NCBI RefSeq assembly: GCF_900101845.1
Contig: NZ_FNAM01000007.1
Coordinates: forward strand, 62,001 to 126,000
Origin: Sporomusa acidovorans
GTDB taxonomy: Bacteria > Bacillota > Negativicutes > Sporomusales > Sporomusaceae
Reading direction: 5' to 3'
DNA length: 64,000 bases
In this document: one piece after another, positions 54,453 to 62,525 of the stretch
Numbering within the stretch: position 1 is the first letter of the stretch
Layout: every line of letters begins with the position of its first letter
Notes under the pieces: generated by a model
What the model was told of the DNA's origin: nothing
What the model saw: only the letters and a program-made list of their open reading frames with translations
The model's database searches: none
Translations under genes and position numbers: made by a program

Positions 54453-56357
54453 ATGAACAGCGATATCTTATTAACCAATGAAGAGTTATGTGCCGGCTGC
54501 AATAAGTGTATTGCCAAGTGCCCGACCAAAGCAAACATTGCCTATTCAGTGGATGGTCAAAATAAGGTGCGGGTCGATCAGAACCGCTGTATTCATTGCG
54601 GTGAATGTCTTGAGGTATGTGATCACGGGGCAAGAGACTATAAGGATGATACAGAACGCTTTTTTGCCGACCTTGAACAAGGTACAAGTATCTCGCTGCT
54701 CGCTGCACCTGCCGTTCGTTTTAATTTTGCTAATTATAAACGGCTTTTCGGCTATTTGCAGTCGCTGGGAGTGAAGGCTGTTTATGATGTATCCTTTGGC
54801 GCAGATATTACCACCTGGGCTTATTTAAAGGCAATTAAAGAGCAACAGTTACAATCGGTGATTGCCCAGCCTTGTCCGGCTATCGTTAATTATGTGCAAA
54901 AATTCCGGCCGGAGCTGATGAACAATCTGGCACCGATTCACAGCCCGATGATGTGTGCCGCAGTTTATCTGCGTAAATATAAGAATATTAAAAATAAACT
55001 GGTTTTTCTGTCTCCCTGTATCGGTAAAATAGATGAAATCAATGAAAAAGATACTGCCGAATTAGTACAATATAATGTTACTTATGCGAAGCTCGAACAA
55101 TATTTGCTCCAAAAAGGTGTTAACCTGGCGGCTTTTCCGGAGGTTGATTTTGAAGAACTGAACTGCGGTCTGGGGTTGACCTTCAGCCGTCCGGGCGGCC
55201 TGCGGGAAAATGTGGAATTTAATACCAGGGACGCATGGATCAGGCAGATTGAGGGTCCGGGTCATACCTATCATTATCTTGATGAATACGCTAAGCGGAT
55301 ACGGGAAGCAAAACCCGTACCTTTGCTTGTCGATATTTTAAACTGTAGTTGTGGCTGCAATCTGGGGACAGGCACCAATAAAGTTATGCCTATCGATGAT
55401 ATCGATTATCGCATGAATGAACTGAAACAGGAAAAAATCAAGGAACACACACAAACGAAATTACTGAAAAAATCGTATGATTTGTTTACCCGGTTTGATA
55501 AGGAACTTACCCTTGCCGACTTTGTGCGGCGGTACGAAGATAAGTCACAAATACTCAAAAACGCCGATGATGCCGACCTTGAACCTATTTTTACTGTGCT
55601 GCACAAAACTACGGAAGAGGCCCGCAAAGTAAATTGTTATGCTTGTGGATTCGGGAATTGCCGGGATTTCGCCAAAGCGGTCGCCAGCGGCAATAACCAT
55701 GTAAACAACTGTATTGATTATAATCGCAAAGAGGTAGAAAATGAGAAAAAACAGTTAGCCGAAAGTCATAGTGAAGTGGAAACCATGCTGACTAAAGTAA
55801 AATCTCTGAGCGAAGAGCGGGCGCGTTCTGCCGAATTGCTTAAAGCCCATGTCAGGGATATTACAGATGCGATTAACGAGGTATCGGTAGGAAGCGGTGA
55901 AAATGCCAAAAGTATTGAAAATATCGGTGGCGAAATGCATTATATTTTTAAAACAGCCACTGAACTTAGAGATAGTATTGGTGAAGTAGAAACCAAGCTA
56001 GCCGATTTTGGACAGGCTTCTGATGAAATTGTCGGTATTGCCAGTCAGACGAATCTCTTGTCGCTTAATGCCGCCATCGAAGCGGCGCGGGCTGGTGAAC
56101 TGGGCAAGGGCTTTGCTGTGGTGGCCAACGAGGTACGGGTGTTGGCAGATCGTTCGAAAACAGCCGTCACATCAACTAAGCACAGTGAAGAAGATATCAG
56201 GCAGCAGGTTGCCAAAATTATGAATATTGCTGATGAACTGGAAAAGAAAGTTGATACTGTGAACAATGAAATTACCAATATCTCTGCGACCGTTCAGCAG
56301 GTAACGGCAAAATGCCAGGAAATTGCGGCGACGGCTTCCGTTCTGGAACAAAAATAA
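54453..56357 (+). CDS. Soluble chemoreceptor with [FeFe]-hydrogenase-like sensor domain
   Basis: 634 residues from ATG 54453 (AGGTGA upstream). Order: two ferredoxin clusters (Cys13/16/19/23 and Cys46/49/52/56); an [FeFe]-hydrogenase large-subunit-like domain (~75-310) with putative H-cluster cysteines C141 (QPCPAI), C189 (SPCIGK) and C298/C302 (NCSCGC); a further Fe-S module (CYACGFGNC, ~390-415); and an MCP signalling domain (~440-634, [20 protein letters not shown]). No membrane segment. The proton-relay Cys of active enzymes (TSCCP) is Pro140 here. It probably senses H2, CO or redox state and signals to a CheA. Confidence 0.88.
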   Translation: MNSDILLTNEELCAGCNKCIAKCPTKANIAYSVDGQNKVRVDQNRCIHCGECLEVCDHGARDYKDDTERFFADLEQGTSISLLAAPAVRFNFANYKRLFGYLQSLGVKAVYDVSFGADITTWAYLKAIKEQQLQSVIAQPCPAIVNYVQKFRPELMNNLAPIHSPMMCAAVYLRKYKNIKNKLVFLSPCIGKIDEINEKDTAELVQYNVTYAKLEQYLLQKGVNLAAFPEVDFEELNCGLGLTFSRPGGLRENVEFNTRDAWIRQIEGPGHTYHYLDEYAKRIREAKPVPLLVDILNCSCGCNLGTGTNKVMPIDDIDYRMNELKQEKIKEHTQTKLLKKSYDLFTRFDKELTLADFVRRYEDKSQILKNADDADLEPIFTVLHKTTEEARKVNCYACGFGNCRDFAKAVASGNNHVNNCIDYNRKEVENEKKQLAESHSEVETMLTKVKSLSEERARSAELLKAHVRDITDAINEVSVGSGENAKSIENIGGEMHYIFKTATELRDSIGEVETKLADFGQASDEIVGIASQTNLLSLNAAIEAARAGELGKGFAVVANEVRVLADRSKTAVTSTKHSEEDIRQQVAKIMNIADELEKKVDTVNNEITNISATVQQVTAKCQEIAATASVLEQK

Positions 56358-56394
56358 ATATAAATTATAGGTTTTTATTACCTATACTGTTAAT

Positions 56395-56446
56395 GCAAGC
56401 CAAACGAAAGAGGGCTCCCACGGGAGCCTTCTTTCGTTTGGCTTGC
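56395..56446 (+). terminator. Very stable hairpin after the receptor gene
   Basis: Arms GCAAGCCAAACGAAAG/CTTTCGTTTGGCTTGC with an inner GGGCTCC/GGGAGCC stem. T-tract is short, but position and stability suggest a terminator. Confidence 0.75.
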
Positions 56447-56496
56447 CGGGCCTGTTTCTATTTAGTAGCCGGTAAAGCAAAAGGCTTACAGGGCGA

Positions 56497-56527
56497 CGGC
56501 CGCTCCCCCAAAGGGAGGCAGCGGCCG
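56497..56527. other. GC-rich hairpin
   Basis: CGGCCGCT/AGCGGCCG arms around CCCCCAAAGGGAGGC. It lies 16 bases beyond the stop of the minus-strand small gene and may end that transcript, though no T-run follows. Confidence 0.5.
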
Positions 56528-56542
56528 CTGGTAAGTAATTTT

Positions 56543-56644
56543 TTAACACGTTGAGGAATCTTCATCAGCAAAGCATAATAAGAGGAGAATGATGATAATG
56601 ATTAAAATGATTCTGCTATTGCCGCCGCCAAACCCACAGCCCAT
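56543..56644 (-). CDS. 33-residue Gly-rich/hydrophobic small protein
   Basis: ATG 56644 with AAAGGGGG six to seven bases upstream. The N-terminus MGCGFGGGNS is followed by an Ile/Leu helix of about 12 residues and a short acidic tail (FADEDSSTC). This resembles the tiny YjcZ-like, often sporulation-associated, membrane proteins of Firmicutes. The opposite strand has a 19-codon frame with a good ribosome site but biased, Pro-rich composition, less likely to be real. Function unknown. Confidence 0.55.
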   Translation of the reverse strand: MGCGFGGGNSRIILIIIIILLLLCFADEDSSTC

Positions 56645-56762
56645 ATAAGTACCCCCTTTGATGTAATTTAGTTATTGGTGCTGGTTTGATGCCATTGTAT
56701 GCGGCGGCAGTGTCTTTGGTTAAAAGATAATTTGGCTGGGATTATTAGGAAATATTTTATTG

Positions 56763-57929
56763 TTATTGGAACTTTTTAACGAACCGGCCAATGCGCTCAA
56801 GCGCATGGGACAGATTGCTGATTGAGGAAGCGTAGGAGCAGCGAATGTAGCCTTCACCACTTTCGCCAAATGCGTCACCGGGAACGACAGCCACTTTTTC
56901 GGTCTTTAACAGGTCTTCGGCAAATTGCAGCGAGGTTAAGCCGGTTTCCTTAATTGAAGGGAAAATATAGAATGCTCCTTTGGGCTCAAAACATTTGAGT
57001 CCCAGTTCATGCAATCCTTCCAGCATAAGCTGGCGGCGGCAGTTATATTCAGCCACCATGCTTTCCATTTTTTCCGTGCCGTGCAGGAGGGCCTCAATGG
57101 CTCCGAGCTGGGCGGTAATCGGCGCACAAAGCATGGTATACTGATGGATTTTGTTCATGGCGGCAATAAATTCATGATTGGCTAACGCGTAACCGATTCG
57201 CCAGCCGGTCATGGCATAAGCCTTGGAAAAGCCGTTTAATAAAATGGTACGGTCACGCATTGCCGGCAGACTGGCAAAACAAGTGTGCATACCCTGGTAA
57301 GTCAAATCGGCGTAGATTTCATCCGAAATTATAATTAAATCATGTTTTTTGGCAAACTGGGCAATAGCCAGTAATTCCTGCTTGGGCATAATGGCACCGG
57401 TCGGATTGTTGGGGTAGCCGATTAACAGGGCTTTGGTCCGGGGACTTACCAGCTTTTCCAGTTGGGCCACAGTTACGCGAAATTCGTGTTCCATCGTTGT
57501 CGGGACAGGTACCGGTTGACCGCCGGCCAGAGTGACACAGGCTTTGTAGGAAACATAACAGGGTTCCGGGATGAGAACCTCCTCACCCGGGCTGATGATG
57601 GCCCGGATTGCCAGATCAAGGGCTTCACTGACACCAACCGTTACCAAAGCCTCGGTGCGCGGGTCGTAGGTGACCTGATACTTGTCGTAAATCGTGCGGG
57701 CGATTTCTTCTCTGAGTTCTAAAAGCCCATAATTGGAGGTATAGGCCGTATAACCTTTATGCAGCCCATGTACACAACTTTCCCGGATATGCCAGGGAGT
57801 GATAAAGTCCGGCTCACCGACTCCCAGCGAAATGACGCCTTTCATTTCGGCGGCAATGTCAAAAAATCGCCGGATGCCGGAAGGCGGGACGGATTTGACA
57901 ACAGGTGACAGACGCTCGGCCCAACTCAT
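56763..57929 (-). CDS. Class I/II PLP-dependent aminotransferase
   Basis: 388 residues, full length. PLP lysine in NGFSKAYAMTGWRIGYA (~residue 235), Asp in ISDEIYADL, NNPTG and the C-terminal substrate Arg in GYIRCSYA. Fold type I, AspC/AlaT/PatA-like. It overlaps the Lrp-type regulator gene by four bases and shares its T-box leader; the probable alanine specifier suggests a role in alanine metabolism, but aromatic or branched-chain amino acids are possible. Confidence 0.9.
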   Translation of the reverse strand: MSWAERLSPVVKSVPPSGIRRFFDIAAEMKGVISLGVGEPDFITPWHIRESCVHGLHKGYTAYTSNYGLLELREEIARTIYDKYQVTYDPRTEALVTVGVSEALDLAIRAIISPGEEVLIPEPCYVSYKACVTLAGGQPVPVPTTMEHEFRVTVAQLEKLVSPRTKALLIGYPNNPTGAIMPKQELLAIAQFAKKHDLIIISDEIYADLTYQGMHTCFASLPAMRDRTILLNGFSKAYAMTGWRIGYALANHEFIAAMNKIHQYTMLCAPITAQLGAIEALLHGTEKMESMVAEYNCRRQLMLEGLHELGLKCFEPKGAFYIFPSIKETGLTSLQFAEDLLKTEKVAVVPGDAFGESGEGYIRCSYASSISNLSHALERIGRFVKKFQ

Positions 57930-58417
57930 GGCGACACCACCAGCCGGTGATCGTCTTCACGGTCATTGATGATAACCCCTGCATATTTATAAGGCTTAAG
58001 CATAAAGTGGGTGGTCGTGCTGATGACACCGTCGATGGTAGATAGCTTGGTAGCTACAAATCTGGAGACTTCCTTAAGTGTATGGCCTTCGACCATAACG
58101 CTTAAGTCATAGGCACCTGACATGAGATACAGATTAACCACTTCCGGAAAGCGGTAGATGCGCTCGGCAATGGCGTCGAAGCCTACTTCGCGCTGCGGGG
58201 TGATGCGAACGTCAATAATAGCGGTTACTTTATCCTCGCCGGCCTTTTCCCAGTTGATGATGGGCTGATATTTAACAATAATTTTCTCGTCTTCCAGCCG
58301 TTTAATCAAGGCGGCAACTTCCTCTTTGGGCTTTTGCAGTAAGGCGGCCAGTTGCTCAACCGGCTGGGTACAGTCTTTTTCCAACTGTGTTAACAATATT
58401 TTTAATGATTCTTTCAC
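57926..58417 (-). CDS. Lrp/AsnC-family transcriptional regulator
   Basis: 163 residues from the GTG at 58417 preceded by GGGAGG; longer readings start inside the T-box leader. N-terminal winged helix (~1-60; QLAALLQKPKEEVAALIKRL) and a C-terminal RAM/AsnC ligand domain (TAIIDVRITPQREVGFDAIA, YDLSVMVEG). It likely senses an amino acid and regulates its own operon or others. Translationally coupled to the aminotransferase. Confidence 0.9.
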   Translation of the reverse strand: MKESLKILLTQLEKDCTQPVEQLAALLQKPKEEVAALIKRLEDEKIIVKYQPIINWEKAGEDKVTAIIDVRITPQREVGFDAIAERIYRFPEVVNLYLMSGAYDLSVMVEGHTLKEVSRFVATKLSTIDGVISTTTHFMLKPYKYAGVIINDREDDHRLVVSP

Positions 58418-58439
58418 AAATGATCCTCCCTGTTTGTGT

Positions 58440-58670
58440 AAAATAAAAAATCCCGTCCCTAAAAAGGACGAGATTATAGTTCCCGCGGTACCACCTAAAT
58501 TAGCCATAAAGGCTCGCTTGATCCTGTTAACGCCAGGCACGGTCAGACTTACTTATTTCAGCCTGCAGCTCAAGGGTGGCATTCCCATACTGTCTTCCGC
58601 CGGTTTTCACCCTAGCCGGCTCTCTAAAAGGTAAGGCATAATACGGTACTATCCCTGTCATCACTCTTCA
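58440..58670 (-). promoter_or_regulatory. T-box riboswitch (probable alanine specifier)
   Basis: On the minus strand: stem I with an AGTA bulge strand (GGGATAGTACCG) and AGAGAG/GGCGGAAG elements, the canonical T-box AGGTGGTACCGCGGGAAC (58481-58498), and a terminator ATCTCGTCC/GGACGGGAT plus T6 (58444-58476). The specifier-loop strand reads GGGAATGCCACCC; the codon followed by the conserved purine is GCC (Ala). Uncharged tRNA would favour read-through into the regulator-aminotransferase operon. Confidence 0.9.
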
Positions 58671-58686
58671 ATATTCAATTTTTATT

Positions 58687-58715
58687 AGCATACCATAAAA
58701 AAAAAGATTGGGCAA
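58687..58715 (-). promoter_or_regulatory. Promoter of the T-box operon
   Basis: Minus-strand TTGCCC (58715-58710), 17-base spacer, TATGCT (58692-58687). Confidence 0.6.
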
Positions 58716-58804
58716 GCCTAAGTTTTTTAGGCGTACCTGTGGGTAGATCTTTTTAAAATTTTTGTTAATTTTCAAAAAAAGATAAAAAACAACATTATAT
58801 TACA

Positions 58805-58833
58805 TTGACTCTATTATTTTCCTAAAATATAAT
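58805..58833 (+). promoter_or_regulatory. Promoter of the tetR-che operon
   Basis: TTGACT, 17-base spacer, TATAAT, 45 bases before the tetR ATG. Confidence 0.8.
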
Positions 58834-58844
58834 AAAATTATTAA

Positions 58845-58864
58845 GTTAGTGTGTATTCACTTAC
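58845..58864. promoter_or_regulatory. Candidate TetR operator
   Basis: GTTAGTG-TGTATT-CACTTAC is an inverted repeat with six of seven positions matched, directly after the -10 box and before the tetR start. Placement is typical for autorepression. Confidence 0.55.
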
Positions 58865-58877
58865 CTAGGAGAAAGCA

Positions 58878-59480
58878 ATGAAAAGATTTACTTTACCACG
58901 AAAGGACGCCATAGTTCTCAGTGCCATTGAAATTATTGATGAGCTGGGATTGCAGGCGCTATCAACAAAAGAACTGGCAAGTCGCCAGAAAATAAGCGAA
59001 TCTGCGCTTTACCGGCATTTCAAAAGCAAAGATGACATTGTGATGCAGGTACTGAAGTATTTTTCCAAATTTGACCGGGCGATTCTTCATTCAGCGCAGC
59101 AAATGGATGGTTCCGCCAAGCAGCGAATCATTTTCTATATTAAGAGTTTTGTCGAGTATTACGAAAATTTCCGGGCGCTTACGGCACTCTTATTTTCTTA
59201 TGAACCGTTACGGCATTATAACCAAGAGACCAAAGATAAAGTAGAAAGCATTTTTGCCGACAGGTTCAAGGCTGTAGCCGAAATTTTGGCAGTCGGCCAG
59301 CAAAAAGGGGAGCTTACTGCGGGCTATACGCCCAAAGAATTTGCCGAGATTATTTTGGGCACCTGTCAGATAACCATACTCAGGTGGCGGATCAATGATT
59401 ACAATTTTGCGGTAAAAGACACAGTGCTAAGTTTATTGGAAAGGTTGTTTGCCGCAGTTGAAATTCAAAAAAAGCCATAA
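58878..59480 (+). CDS. TetR-family transcriptional regulator
   Basis: 200 residues; TAGGAGA before the ATG. N-terminal helix-turn-helix with STKELASRQKISESALYRHF (~30-50), then an all-alpha ligand domain of about 140 residues. The downstream cheY starts 21 bases after its stop, so it heads the chemosensory operon and may repress it in response to an unknown ligand. An inverted repeat overlaps the promoter. Confidence 0.9.
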   Translation: MKRFTLPRKDAIVLSAIEIIDELGLQALSTKELASRQKISESALYRHFKSKDDIVMQVLKYFSKFDRAILHSAQQMDGSAKQRIIFYIKSFVEYYENFRALTALLFSYEPLRHYNQETKDKVESIFADRFKAVAEILAVGQQKGELTAGYTPKEFAEIILGTCQITILRWRINDYNFAVKDTVLSLLERLFAAVEIQKKP

Positions 59481-59501
59481 AGAAAATGAGGGGGAATAAC
59501 A

Positions 59502-59855
59502 TTGAAAAAGGTACTTATTGTTGATGATGCAGCTTTTATCCGCTTGTCCCTAAAGATGATGCTGGAGAAAAACGGTTTTGATGTTGTGGGTGTTGCCGAG
59601 GACGGCCTGGATGGAATCAAAAAGTTTGTTGAGCTGAACCCTGACCTTGTTACGATGGATATTACCATGCCGGAGATGGACGGCATCAATGCCGTTAAGG
59701 CGATTATGAAGCTTAATCCGGCTGCGAAAGTTGTTATGATTTCAGCCATGGGACAGGAATGCATGGTAACAGATGCCATCATTGCCGGTGCAAAAACATT
59801 TATTGTCAAACCGTTTAAGGAAGAGCATGTTGTTCAAACCTTACAAGCCGTTTAG
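59502..59855 (+). CDS. cheY: CheY-type single-domain response regulator
   Basis: 117 residues from a TTG with GAGGGGG upstream. Acidic pair D8/D9, phospho-Asp D53 (TMDITMPEMDG), Ser in ISAMG and Lys in VKPF: a complete stand-alone receiver. Phosphorylated by the adjacent CheA, it would act on a motor or another target. No flagellar gene is in the window. Confidence 0.93.
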   Translation: MKKVLIVDDAAFIRLSLKMMLEKNGFDVVGVAEDGLDGIKKFVELNPDLVTMDITMPEMDGINAVKAIMKLNPAAKVVMISAMGQECMVTDAIIAGAKTFIVKPFKEEHVVQTLQAV

Positions 59856-59878
59856 TTTTGTCAGGGAGGGGTTAACCT

Positions 59879-61951
59879 TTGGGAGAGTCTGAACGCGAGC
59901 CCATGCTGGATATGTATATCTTTGAGACATTGCAGCAGGTCGAACAATTGGAGCAGGCCGTTTTAGACAGTGAAAAATTAGGTTGCTTTGACACTAATGC
60001 GATTAATAAAATTTTCCGGATTATGCACACCATTAAGAGTTCGGCGGCGATGATGCTTTTCAATGAAGTTTCATCGTTGGCGCATTCTTTAGAAGACCTG
60101 TTTTACTTTATCCGGGAAAATGGTTCGGTTTGTCTTGATTATTCCCGGCTGACTGATATTGTCCTGGCAGGGATTGATTTCTTCAAGACCGAGACGGTTA
60201 AAGTCGATCAGGGTCAGGCCAGCGATGGCAACGCCAGTCATATTACACCGCAAATCAGCCAATACTTAGCCGAGTTGAAGGCCAATACCGGGAATATTCC
60301 GGATTTGGCCGACGGCGAAAAAATGAATGAGTCTAAACCGCAGAAATACTACATACCTGCAGGCAAGCCGGAAGCAACAGGCGACAGCAGAGCCTATAAC
60401 GCGGTTGTTTTTTTTGAAGACGGCTGTGAAATGGAAAATATTCGCGCCTTTGCCCTTGTGCATAATTTAAAAGGATTGGCCGAAGATATTGTTTACGAAC
60501 CGCCTGATATTATTGAAAATAATGCTACCGCCGAGATGATCAGGGAAGGCGGCTTTACAATCCGGTTTAAAAGCACTCAGCCGCAGGACGCTATGAAAAA
60601 ATTTTTTGCCGGGACAGCTTTTGTCAAGACGCTGGAAATTAGCGAAACGGCGGCAGAACAAAAGTCTGTGTTTCCCGGGCGGCCTAAACAAATTATTTTA
60701 GATGAGCATGAACTTCAGGTGCCGGAAAAATATGCGGCAAAACTGGCGGCGGAAAACAAAGCCACTGATCAGGAACCCGGGTGTGCCAGCCTGAAGCAGA
60801 CTATGATCAGTGTTCATGTTGCCAAGCTTGATAAACTGATGGATATGGTTGGCGAATTGGTCATTGCCGAAGCGATGGTAACGCAGAACCCTGACATCAA
60901 TAGCCTCAAACTCGACAATTTTCGCAAATCATCCCGGCAGTTGCGCAAAATTGTCGGTGAATTGCAGGCTGTGGTTATGTCTATACGGATGATGCCGCTG
61001 ACGGCGACTTTTCAAAAGATGAATCGAATTGTCCGCGACGCCGGTAAAAAACTGGACAAGCAAGTAACACTTACGCTGGTAGGCGAGGATACAGAGGTTG
61101 ATAAAAACATTATCGAAAAAATATCAGATCCCCTCATGCATTTGATCCGCAATGCTGTCGACCACGGGATTGAGTCGGCAGCGGAACGGCGTCAGGCCGG
61201 GAAAGCGGAGAACGGAACCATCACGTTGGAGGCCAAAAACTCCGGCAATGATGTGTGGATCATTGTAAAGGACGACGGCCGTGGCCTAAACAAGGAAAAG
61301 ATTTTGGCCAAAGCGTATGCCGCCGGTCTAACAACCAAACCGGAAAAGGAATTAACAGATAAGGAAATTTATTCCTTTATCTTTCTGCCCGGGTTTTCCA
61401 CCAAAGAGGGAGTCACCGAGCTTTCCGGCCGGGGAGTGGGGATGGATGTCGTTACTAAGAATGTGGAAGAGATTGGCGGTACAATTATTGTGGAAAGCAC
61501 ACCCGGTGAAGGAGCGTCCATTGCACTTAAAATTCCGTTGACACTGGCTATTATTGACGGGATGACGGTAAAAGTCGGCCAATCCCGCTACACGATTCCC
61601 ACAACGGCGATCCGGGAATCCTTCCGTCCCCAAGCGGGAAATATCATTAAGGACCCCGATGGACGGGAACTGCTGTTTATCCGGGGGCAATGCCTGCCGG
61701 TCATTAAGCTCTATGAGCACTATAACACCGCTACCGGTCAGACCTTGCTGGATGAAGGAATTATGATTATAGTTGAGAACGACGGACGGAGTATCGGGCT
61801 ATTTGCCGATGAATTGCTGGGACAACAGCCTGTGGTTGTAAAAGCATTGCCCGGTTATATAAAAAAGGCCAAGGGCTTGGCAGGCTGTACGTTGTTGGGA
61901 GACGGCAGCATCAGTTTGATTTTGGATATTCCGGCGTTATTTTATGCTTAA
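59879..61951 (+). CDS. cheA: Chemotaxis histidine kinase CheA
   Basis: 690 residues from a TTG (GGGAGGGG upstream). P1 with H50 (RIMHTIKSSAAMM), a P2-like region ~155-225, P3 dimerisation helices (VAKLDKLMDMVGELVIAEAM), HATPase (LIRNAVDHGIESAAERR, GRGVGMDVV) and CheW-like P5. Unlike the kinase at 19535-21709 it has no attached receiver, matching a classical CheA-CheY pair. Part of the tetR-cheY-cheA-cheW-MCP operon. Confidence 0.94.
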   Translation: MGESEREPMLDMYIFETLQQVEQLEQAVLDSEKLGCFDTNAINKIFRIMHTIKSSAAMMLFNEVSSLAHSLEDLFYFIRENGSVCLDYSRLTDIVLAGIDFFKTETVKVDQGQASDGNASHITPQISQYLAELKANTGNIPDLADGEKMNESKPQKYYIPAGKPEATGDSRAYNAVVFFEDGCEMENIRAFALVHNLKGLAEDIVYEPPDIIENNATAEMIREGGFTIRFKSTQPQDAMKKFFAGTAFVKTLEISETAAEQKSVFPGRPKQIILDEHELQVPEKYAAKLAAENKATDQEPGCASLKQTMISVHVAKLDKLMDMVGELVIAEAMVTQNPDINSLKLDNFRKSSRQLRKIVGELQAVVMSIRMMPLTATFQKMNRIVRDAGKKLDKQVTLTLVGEDTEVDKNIIEKISDPLMHLIRNAVDHGIESAAERRQAGKAENGTITLEAKNSGNDVWIIVKDDGRGLNKEKILAKAYAAGLTTKPEKELTDKEIYSFIFLPGFSTKEGVTELSGRGVGMDVVTKNVEEIGGTIIVESTPGEGASIALKIPLTLAIIDGMTVKVGQSRYTIPTTAIRESFRPQAGNIIKDPDGRELLFIRGQCLPVIKLYEHYNTATGQTLLDEGIMIIVENDGRSIGLFADELLGQQPVVVKALPGYIKKAKGLAGCTLLGDGSISLILDIPALFYA

Positions 61952-61988
61952 TTGTCGGCAAAAATTGGACACAAGCAGGGGGGAGAAT

Positions 61989-62480
61989 ATGGCTGACGCT
62001 GATAACCTGGAAATGGAAATAGCTGACTCGCAGCAGGATAAGTATTTAACTTTTGTATTAGACGGTGAATATTACGGCATTGAGATTAGACATGTGATTG
62101 AAATTATTGGCGGAATCCAGGCAATTACGACAGTGCCCGAGTTACCGGCCTATGTCAAAGGCATTATTAATCTGCGCGGCAAGATTATTCCGGTCATGGA
62201 TGTGCGGCTGCGTTTTAAAAAAGCGGCCCAAGAGTATACTGACCGGACCTGCATCATTGTGATTGACCTAAGAGAGGTTACAGTTGGTTTGATTGTGGAT
62301 ACGGTAGCCGAAGTTACCGTAATCCCCGCGGATGATATTGTACTGCCGCCGGCAGGCGCGAAGGGCAGTCAGAATAAGTATATTAAGGGAATTGGCAAAG
62401 TCGGCGGACAGGTTCGCCTGCTGCTGGATTGCGATCAGTTGCTGAGCCAAGACGAGACAGACAGTCTGCCGTTAGCGTAA
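61989..62480 (+). CDS. cheW: CheW coupling protein
   Basis: 163 residues from ATG 61989 with GGGGGGAGA upstream; an in-frame ATG at 61944 overlaps the cheA stop region and lacks that site. Complete CheW domain (LTFVLDGEYYGIEIRHVIEI, VKGIINLRGKIIPVMDV, GLIVDTVAEVTVIP). Confidence 0.92.
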   Translation: MADADNLEMEIADSQQDKYLTFVLDGEYYGIEIRHVIEIIGGIQAITTVPELPAYVKGIINLRGKIIPVMDVRLRFKKAAQEYTDRTCIIVIDLREVTVGLIVDTVAEVTVIPADDIVLPPAGAKGSQNKYIKGIGKVGGQVRLLLDCDQLLSQDETDSLPLA

Positions 62481-62525
62481 CGAGAGTATTTTGAATAATG
62501 AAAAATCGGGGGAGGCCTTAGGTTT

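Noticed and set aside
56586..56645. 19-codon plus-strand ORF with a good ribosome site
   Set aside because: Pro-rich tail and lack of a family; the minus-strand small protein over the same bases is more protein-like.
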